From an uncultured Gammaproteobacteria bacterium (GTDB lineage Bacteria; Pseudomonadota; Gammaproteobacteria; Pseudomonadales; UBA5518): DNA of 10,360 nt. How positions within the stretch are numbered: position 1 is the first letter of the stretch; each line of letters begins with the position of its first letter. Shown one piece after another: positions 5,803-10,360 of the stretch. The DNA lies in contig CAIXOY010000459.1 in NCBI GenBank assembly GCA_903921135.1, forward strand, positions 1 through 10,360, in the 5' to 3' direction. A program made the position numbers and the translations under genes. The notes below the pieces were generated by a model. It saw nothing but the letters and a program-made list of their open reading frames with translations, had not been told where the DNA came from and made no database searches.

Positions 5803-7449
5803 ATGCAGTCGACGATGATGGACCTGCCGCTCTCCACGCAGATGATCTTCCGCCACGGCGCGCGTCTGCACGGCGGGAGTGCGGTGCGCAGTTTCGATGG
5901 CGAACGCATCGGGATCACGCTGTTCGAGGACGTGGCGCGGCATGCGGAATCGCTGGCGAACGCGCTCTCGGCATTGGGCGTGCAACGCGGCGAACGCGTC
6001 GCGACCTTCTGCTGGAACCACCGCCAGCACCTCGAGGCCTACCTTGCCGTGCCCGCCATGGGCGCGGTGCTGCACACGCTGAACATCCGCCTGTTCCCCG
6101 AGCAGGTGGCGAAAATCATGGCGCACGCCGATGACCGCGTGCTGATCGCCGATGCTTCGCTGCTGCCACAACTTGCGCCGCATCTCGGGCAGGTGCCTGG
6201 TCTCAAGCACGTGATCCTGGTGGGCGAGGGTGCGGTGGAATTGCCGACCTCGATGGGCGTATCGGATTACGAGGCGCTGCTCGCCGCGCACGCCGGTGCC
6301 TTCGCGTGGCCCGAACTGCAGGAGCGCGATGCCGCGGTGGTCTGCTACACCACCGGCACCACGGGTGATCCCAAAGGCATCGTCTACAGCCATCGCAGCA
6401 TTTTCCTGCACACCTTGGCCACGCTGGGCCGGGACACCTTCGGCATCGGGCAGGATGACCGCATCCTGCTGCTGCCCTCGATGTTCCATGCCAATGCCTG
6501 GGGGCTGCCCTTCTCGGCGTGGTTCTCGGGTGCGGATCTCATCATGCCCGGGCCGAATCTCAAGGCCGCACACATCCGCGCCATGGTGCGGCAGGCGCGC
6601 CCAACGATTACCGCGCTGGTGCCCACGCTCGCGAACGATCTGCTGCAGGCGGATCTCGAGGATCCCGTGGACATGTCCAGCTTCCGCGCGATCATCGCCG
6701 GCGGCTCGCCCGTGTCGCCTGCGCTGATCAGCCGCGTGCGCGAGCGCTGGGGCGTGCCCATGCTGCAGGGCTGGGGCATGACCGAAACAAGCCCCATGTG
6801 CTGTGTGTCGATTCCGCCGCGCGACACCGCGCCCGAGGACGAGCCCGTGTGGCGCGCCAAGAGCGGCCGCCCGGTGCCGGGCATGCAGGTGCGACTGGTG
6901 GACGAACAAGGCAATGCGACGGCGGAAGACGGCCACACCGTGGGCGAGTTGCAACTGCGCGGGCCGTGGGTCACCGGTGGCTACCACAAGGGTGCCTCGA
7001 CCGATGCCTTCACCGATGACGGCTGGCTGCGCACCGGTGACGTGGGCACCATCGATACGCGTGGCTATGTGCAGGTCACCGACCGCTCCAAGGATGTGAT
7101 CAAGTCCGGCGGGGAGTGGGTGTCCTCCGTGGACCTCGAGAACCAGATCTCCTTGCACCCGGCCGTGTTCGAAGCCGCCGTGATCGGCGTTCCCGATCCG
7201 CGCTGGGAAGAGCGCCCGCTCGTGCTGGTGGTGTTGCGGCCCGGGCAGCAGGCTACTGCCTCGGAGTTGCGCGCGTTTCTCGAGGGGCGTGTGGCGCGCT
7301 TCTGGCTGCCGGAGTACTTCGCGTTCCCCGCCGAACTGCCCAAGACCAGCGTGGGCAAGATCGACAAGAAAGAGATCCGGCGGCTGCATGCGGCCGGGGT
7401 GTATGGGGTGGAGAAACTCGGGGGGAAGGTGGGGTCAAAAGCCGAGTAG
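5803..7449 (+). CDS. AMP-dependent acyl-CoA ligase (fatty-acid CoA ligase, LvaE-like)
   Basis: The 548-aa protein is an ANL-superfamily adenylate-forming enzyme of normal length. Core motifs are the phosphate loop YTTGTTGDPKG (182-192), GWGMTETSP (323-331), LRTGDVGTID (409-418, Asp413 binding ribose), the hinge DRSKDVIKSGGEW (427-439), and LPKTSVGKIDKKE with catalytic Lys519. It resembles medium/long-chain fatty acyl-CoA synthetases and LvaE. It would make the acyl-CoA substrate on which the SDR, kinase and dehydrogenase act; exact substrate unknown. ATG 5803 is preferred because GGAG lies 8 nt upstream, giving a 20-nt gap after the kinase. A TTG at 5779, overlapping the kinase stop, would add eight residues and has no visible ribosome-binding site. 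The final few residues (about SKAE) and the stop are encoded by DNA that on the other strand is the end of a ccdB remnant, so the natural C-terminus may have been replaced. Confidence 0.93.
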   Translation: MQSTMMDLPLSTQMIFRHGARLHGGSAVRSFDGERIGITLFEDVARHAESLANALSALGVQRGERVATFCWNHRQHLEAYLAVPAMGAVLHTLNIRLFPEQVAKIMAHADDRVLIADASLLPQLAPHLGQVPGLKHVILVGEGAVELPTSMGVSDYEALLAAHAGAFAWPELQERDAAVVCYTTGTTGDPKGIVYSHRSIFLHTLATLGRDTFGIGQDDRILLLPSMFHANAWGLPFSAWFSGADLIMPGPNLKAAHIRAMVRQARPTITALVPTLANDLLQADLEDPVDMSSFRAIIAGGSPVSPALISRVRERWGVPMLQGWGMTETSPMCCVSIPPRDTAPEDEPVWRAKSGRPVPGMQVRLVDEQGNATAEDGHTVGELQLRGPWVTGGYHKGASTDAFTDDGWLRTGDVGTIDTRGYVQVTDRSKDVIKSGGEWVSSVDLENQISLHPAVFEAAVIGVPDPRWEERPLVLVVLRPGQQATASELRAFLEGRVARFWLPEYFAFPAELPKTSVGKIDKKEIRRLHAAGVYGVEKLGGKVGSKAE

Positions 7450-7524
7450 CAGGAAGTCGATAGCCGAGAGGATCTTGAGCGACGGAATGAGGCTCAGGAC
7501 ATCTCTGCCGGTCATTGCGTTGGT
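7435..7524 (-). pseudogene. ccdB toxin remnant (C-terminal fragment)
   Basis: The frame ending in TGA at 7435-7437 reads TNAMTG..., then SLIPSLKILSAIDFLLLGF. The last part resembles the C-terminus of chromosomal CcdB gyrase toxins (…SL…IxxAIDFLLxGF, and INLMFWGI in the F-plasmid protein). Only about 30 residues remain of a protein of roughly 100. There is no sensible start and no N-terminal CcdB beta-strands between this fragment and the ccdA stop 40 nt upstream, so an internal deletion is likely. Its stop overlaps the 3' end of the acyl-CoA ligase gene on the other strand by 15 nt. The order ccdA then ccdB on one strand is the normal operon order, which supports the call. The toxin cannot be functional. 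The similarity is judged by eye. Confidence 0.6.
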
Positions 7525-7562
7525 GCCGGATACAGCCGCACCAAGGCGCGTGTAGCGAGGCC

Positions 7563-7730
7563 TTAGAAACTCCGCAGTCCGTCGCTGAACACTCCGTTTG
7601 ATGCGATGTGCTCGTTGTATGCCGCGATGGCTGAACTGTTTTCCCCCAGCCAAGCCTGCTCCAGCCTCTGCCGCGCTTCCGCCGCAAGGACTTGGTCCCG
7701 TGTTTGGGATGGATTTATGTCCACCTTGCC
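7563..7730 (-). pseudogene. ccdA antitoxin remnant, N-terminus missing
   Basis: About 52 residues ending at the TAA at 7563-7565 match the C-terminal two thirds of CcdA-family antitoxins: DINPSQTRDQVL, then EARQRLEQAWLGEN, AIAAYNEHIASNG and VFSDGLRSF. The pattern W-x-x-EN…A…NG-x-F-x-D near the end is also that of F-plasmid CcdA. The ribbon-helix-helix N-terminus (about 25 residues: the DNA-binding strand and first helix) is absent. Upstream of about 7721 the frame runs into the 3' end of the quinohaemoprotein gene, so the fragment is truncated where that gene ends. In-frame ATGs at 7796 and 7763 would give a chimeric product, which I consider unlikely to be made. What remains is the toxin-binding part of the antitoxin; alone it could at most still bind a CcdB encoded elsewhere. 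Confidence 0.75.
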
Positions 7731-7740
7731 TGCCCTGCGC

Positions 7741-9885
7741 TCATTCCCCCACCTCAAACACATACAACTCGTTCCCGCCACTCGGCTGGTACACATCCGG
7801 AATCTGCTGCGCCGTCATCAGCTTGAACACGCCCATGCCGGTGGGCACGGCGATGTACTGCTTGCCCTTCACCGAGTAGGTGATCGGGTAGCCGTGCAGC
7901 GGTGCGCCGAGGCGGGTCTTCCAGAGTTCCTTGCCGGTCTCGGCGTCGAAGGCCTTGAAGTAGCGGTCGAGGTCACCCACGAAGGCAAGCCCGCCGCCGG
8001 TGCTCAGCACGCCGGTGAGGAACATCGCGTGCTGCGTTTGCGTCCAGCGTTGCTTCAGCGTCTTCACGTCCCAGGAACTCAGGCGGCCGTAATTCCCGTT
8101 GGTGCCTGGCATGGGCAGCATTTTCGATTCGCCGCCGTAGCCGCCGCCGCCTTCCACCATGTCGACCTTGCGCCCGATGAATTCCATGCAGAGCTGCTGC
8201 AGCGGAATGATCAGTGACTGCGTGCCGGGGTAGTAGGAGGTGGCCTGCCAGTTGTGGCCGCCGTAGATGCTGGGGCAGGCCGCTACCGAGTCGCCGATCT
8301 TCGCGTCGAGGATGTCGTCGCGGTAGGTGACGCGGCCCTTGCGGTGATCGACCTTCTTGTAGAGGTTCTGGTAGATGGTCTCGGCGAAGCCGAGGAATTT
8401 GCCGTTGCGGCGGTCGAGCTTCCAGAGGATGCCGTCCTTGCCCACGGTGAGCAGCACCTGCTCGCCGTCGACGTCCGCGAGCACGCGCTCGAAGCCGGTT
8501 TCCATGTCCAGCGTTTCGCCCGGGATGTGCTGGTAGAACCAGCGCATCTTGCCGGTCTTCGGGTCCAGCGCGAGCGTGGAGTTGGTGTAGAGCGCGGCGT
8601 CACGCGGGTTCATGCCGCGGCTTGCTGCCACCCAGGGTTTGGCCTGCGAGGTGCCCACATAGAACAACCCGAGCGCAGGGTCGTAGCTGCCGGCAATCCA
8701 GTTGTCAGCGCCGCCGCGCAGTTCCGGCGGTACCTTGCCCCAGGTCTTGTTGTTGGGGTCGCCGGGGAGCGCGATGGTGGAGGTGCGCCAGAGCTCCTTG
8801 CCCGTTTCCGGGTCGTGCCCGGTGATGAAGCAGCCGCCCTTCTTGAAGCGCTCGCAGCCGTTGATGCCGCTCACCACCACGCCACCCGCGATCAGCGGGC
8901 CTGCAGTGTGCGTGTAGCCCTGCGTGTAGTCGGCTTTCTGGGTGCGCCAGACTTCCTTGCCGGTGCGGGTGTCGATGGCGACGATCGCGGCGTCATACGT
9001 GGCGAGGAAGAGGCGGTTGCCGTAGAGCGCGATGTTGCGCGTGGGGCCGCCCAGCGTGCGCGCATCGGGCGGGAAGCTGTAGCTGTACTCCCAGATGAGA
9101 TCGCCCGTGGCCGCGTCGATCGCCTGGATTTTGTTGTTGGGGTGCGTCAGGAACATCACGCCCTCGTGCACCAGCGGCGTTGCCTGGTTGCTGCCCTCGT
9201 GCATGGTCATGGCCCAGGCGAGGCGCAGCTTGCCCACGTTGCCGCGGTTCACCTGCGAGAGCGGGCTGTAGCCCTGGCCGTCGAGTGTGCGGCGCCAGCT
9301 GAGCCAGGCACCGTCGGGCGGGTTCTGCAACATCGACTCGGTGACGGGGCTGAGTGGCGGAGTCTCGCGGTTCACCCATTTGCCGGCGCTGGCGGCGGCT
9401 TCGGCTACACCGCTCGCGCCCTCCCACGCGCGTTTCTCGCCGTCACCCGCCGGGGCTGCTGCATCGGCAGCGGGCGCACCCGCGCCGGCATCGGTGAGCG
9501 TCGCGTTGCCCGCGCCTACCTCCATCAGGCTGTTGGCCGCGAGCGCTGCGCTGCCCGGGGCCGCGCCGTTCACGTGCAGGATGTGCGCAACCAGCCCCAG
9601 ATACAGCGAATCGGCCGCGCCGGTGGGCACCGTCGTGGACATCTGGCTGCGGATCAAACCCGCGAGCTCGCCCGCGGGCTTGCCGTTCCATTTCTCGGCG
9701 AAGGCGGGGCCCGCGAGGGGCGCGCCGTGGGCGCTGCCGCGGAGGCTCCCGTGGTGACAGTCGGCGCAGTACTTCGCGTAATCGGCGCGGCCGGCATCGG
9801 CCTCGGCCTGCGTGAATCCGGCGTGCGCATCGGCCTGTACGGCGAGCAGCAGGGCGAGGGCAAGGCCAGGTTGGCGCAGCGTCAT
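7741..9885 (-). CDS. PQQ-dependent quinohaemoprotein dehydrogenase with N-terminal cytochrome c domain
   Basis: The 714-aa product begins with a signal peptide (about 1-22, hydrophobic LALALLLAV, ending AHA), so it is periplasmic. A cytochrome c domain follows with haem motif CADCH (40-44) and Met82 as probable sixth ligand. An Ala/Gly-rich linker (about 107-168) leads to an eight-bladed PQQ propeller with repeated tryptophan-docking motifs (AIDAATGDLIWEY 255-267, AIDTRTGKEVW 303-313, ALDPKTGKMRW 439-449, WDVKTLKQRW 605-614, AFDAETGKELW 645-655). Asp460 in GETLDMETGFE aligns with the catalytic Asp of the WDY motif in methanol dehydrogenase. The adjacent Cys-Cys ring of classical alcohol dehydrogenases is replaced by Leu-Gly-Gly (278-280). 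Polyvinyl-alcohol dehydrogenases and related enzymes also carry the haem domain first. The likely role is oxidation of a primary or secondary alcohol, passing electrons to the respiratory chain. ATG 9885 has GGAG 7 nt upstream. The substrate is unknown. Confidence 0.92.
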   Translation of the reverse strand: MTLRQPGLALALLLAVQADAHAGFTQAEADAGRADYAKYCADCHHGSLRGSAHGAPLAGPAFAEKWNGKPAGELAGLIRSQMSTTVPTGAADSLYLGLVAHILHVNGAAPGSAALAANSLMEVGAGNATLTDAGAGAPAADAAAPAGDGEKRAWEGASGVAEAAASAGKWVNRETPPLSPVTESMLQNPPDGAWLSWRRTLDGQGYSPLSQVNRGNVGKLRLAWAMTMHEGSNQATPLVHEGVMFLTHPNNKIQAIDAATGDLIWEYSYSFPPDARTLGGPTRNIALYGNRLFLATYDAAIVAIDTRTGKEVWRTQKADYTQGYTHTAGPLIAGGVVVSGINGCERFKKGGCFITGHDPETGKELWRTSTIALPGDPNNKTWGKVPPELRGGADNWIAGSYDPALGLFYVGTSQAKPWVAASRGMNPRDAALYTNSTLALDPKTGKMRWFYQHIPGETLDMETGFERVLADVDGEQVLLTVGKDGILWKLDRRNGKFLGFAETIYQNLYKKVDHRKGRVTYRDDILDAKIGDSVAACPSIYGGHNWQATSYYPGTQSLIIPLQQLCMEFIGRKVDMVEGGGGYGGESKMLPMPGTNGNYGRLSSWDVKTLKQRWTQTQHAMFLTGVLSTGGGLAFVGDLDRYFKAFDAETGKELWKTRLGAPLHGYPITYSVKGKQYIAVPTGMGVFKLMTAQQIPDVYQPSGGNELYVFEVGE

Positions 9886-9926
9886 GGCGTCTCTCCGTTG
9901 GAATTCTGGTTGCGGGGCGGAGTCTA

Positions 9927-9944
9927 GCGCGGTGACCGCCGCGC
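9927..9944. other. Perfect GC hairpin between the racemase and dehydrogenase genes
   Basis: GCGCGG-TGACCG-CCGCGC is a perfect 6-bp inverted repeat, located 5 nt past the stop of the racemase-family gene in the 63-nt gap before the quinohaemoprotein start. There is no T-run on either side, so it is not a standard intrinsic terminator. It could be an RNA-processing or mRNA-stabilising stem, or an operator. I see no convincing promoter in the gap, so the two genes may share one transcript. Confidence 0.3.
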
Positions 9945-9948
9945 GGCA

Positions 9949-10360
9949 TCACTCGAGAGGGGGCATCCCGAAGTCCGCAAGCAGTTGCTTCAATTGCGCC
10001 GAGTCGTGCAGCACCGAGCCCGGACGACGCGCCTGCACGCGCGTGCCCACGCGCGCTGCAAACACCTGCGACTCGGCCTCCTGCAGCGCCACCGTTACCG
10101 GGATCAGTACGGGCCAGTCGTGCCCCTTCGCGTGCACGGTGGTGAAGCGCTGAGCGCCGCAGACCAGACTGAATCCGCCGCAGCCGAAAACCTCGCAACC
10201 CGCGCCGTCCTCGACCAGTTCACGCGCGAGTGGAGCGAAGCGTGCGACTGCTGATGTCGGGTCCTGCAGTGACTGCATCCAGGCCTCGGCGAAGGGCAGG
10301 GCATCCATGCGGATGCCCGCGCTGATCAGCGCATCCGAGAGCCCGAGATCGGCGATTTGC
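9949..10360 (-). CDS. Aspartate/glutamate/hydantoin racemase family protein (partial, C-terminal part)
   Basis: The reading frame is open to the right edge of the window, so the N-terminal part and true start lie outside; about 136 residues are visible. They show the second half of an Asp/Glu racemase-superfamily domain: ALPFAEAW, then SAVARFAPLARELVEDGAG, and CEVFGCGGFSLV, in which the Cys of FGCGG is in the place of the second catalytic Cys (the usual motif is LGCxG). PVLIPVTVALQEAE matches the family's PVxDPVxxAxxxAE segment. These cofactor-independent enzymes racemise amino acids or hydantoins, or act as maleate isomerases or decarboxylases. The first catalytic Cys is not in view, so the reaction cannot be named. 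The gene ends 63 nt before the quinohaemoprotein start on the same strand, so it may be transcribed with it. A link to the acyl-CoA genes is not evident. Confidence 0.75.
   Translation of the reverse strand, partial: QIADLGLSDALISAGIRMDALPFAEAWMQSLQDPTSAVARFAPLARELVEDGAGCEVFGCGGFSLVCGAQRFTTVHAKGHDWPVLIPVTVALQEAESQVFAARVGTRVQARRPGSVLHDSAQLKQLLADFGMPPLE

Noticed and set aside
7435..7730. Active CcdAB toxin-antitoxin system
   Set aside because: CcdA lacks its DNA-binding domain and CcdB about two thirds of its length, including its start; it can only be a relic.
8254..9927. Long plus-strand open frame (557 aa) opposite the quinohaemoprotein gene; likewise 163-1221 and 5710-7389
   Set aside because: These are mirror frames of strongly recognised genes in GC-rich DNA, are rich in His/Arg/Ala/Val without motifs, and have no ribosome-binding sites of note.

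Overview
The window is GC-rich, densely packed proteobacterial DNA. It carries a degradation-type gene set and a GTAG-headed REP-like repeat of the kind common in Gammaproteobacteria such as Xanthomonadales and pseudomonads. I infer a gammaproteobacterium with moderate to low confidence; no rRNA, tRNA or other taxonomic marker is present.

Layout, left to right. Positions 28-130 hold short hairpin repeats. A leftward operon (133-3804) reads acyl-CoA dehydrogenase of the ACAD10/11 type, NTF2/SnoaL-like protein, alpha/beta hydrolase, luciferase-like flavin monooxygenase, with gaps of 26, 15 and 16 nt. A 251-nt divergent control region (3805-4055) holds a good leftward sigma70-type promoter, an 8-bp dyad at its predicted transcription start and a minus-strand terminator-like hairpin. 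A rightward operon (4056-7449) reads SDR oxidoreductase, aminoglycoside-phosphotransferase-like kinase (ATGA overlap) and acyl-CoA ligase. Between the convergent ends of that operon and the next gene lie decayed ccdB and ccdA toxin-antitoxin fragments (7435-7730). The right end carries, leftward, a periplasmic quinohaemoprotein dehydrogenase with an N-terminal cytochrome c domain (7741-9885) and the 3' part of an Asp/Glu/hydantoin racemase family gene (9949 to beyond the window).

How the genes may work together. Acyl-CoA ligase, SDR, APH-like kinase and ACAD10/11-like dehydrogenase are the same four enzyme types as LvaE, LvaD, LvaA and LvaC of the Pseudomonas putida levulinate/4-hydroxyacid pathway, and they correspond to the kinase and dehydrogenase domains that mammalian ACAD10/ACAD11 fuse. 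That chemistry activates a hydroxy acid to its CoA ester, phosphorylates the hydroxyl and eliminates phosphate to give an enoyl-CoA. The small partner LvaB is not seen. The co-transcribed flavin monooxygenase and hydrolase, and perhaps the quinohaemoprotein alcohol dehydrogenase, could make such hydroxy acids from a cyclic alcohol or ketone (alcohol to ketone to lactone to hydroxy acid). This is a coherent hypothesis, not something the sequence proves. The SDR is odd because the usual catalytic Ser is Ala. No transcription factor, transposase, CRISPR array or RNA gene was found.
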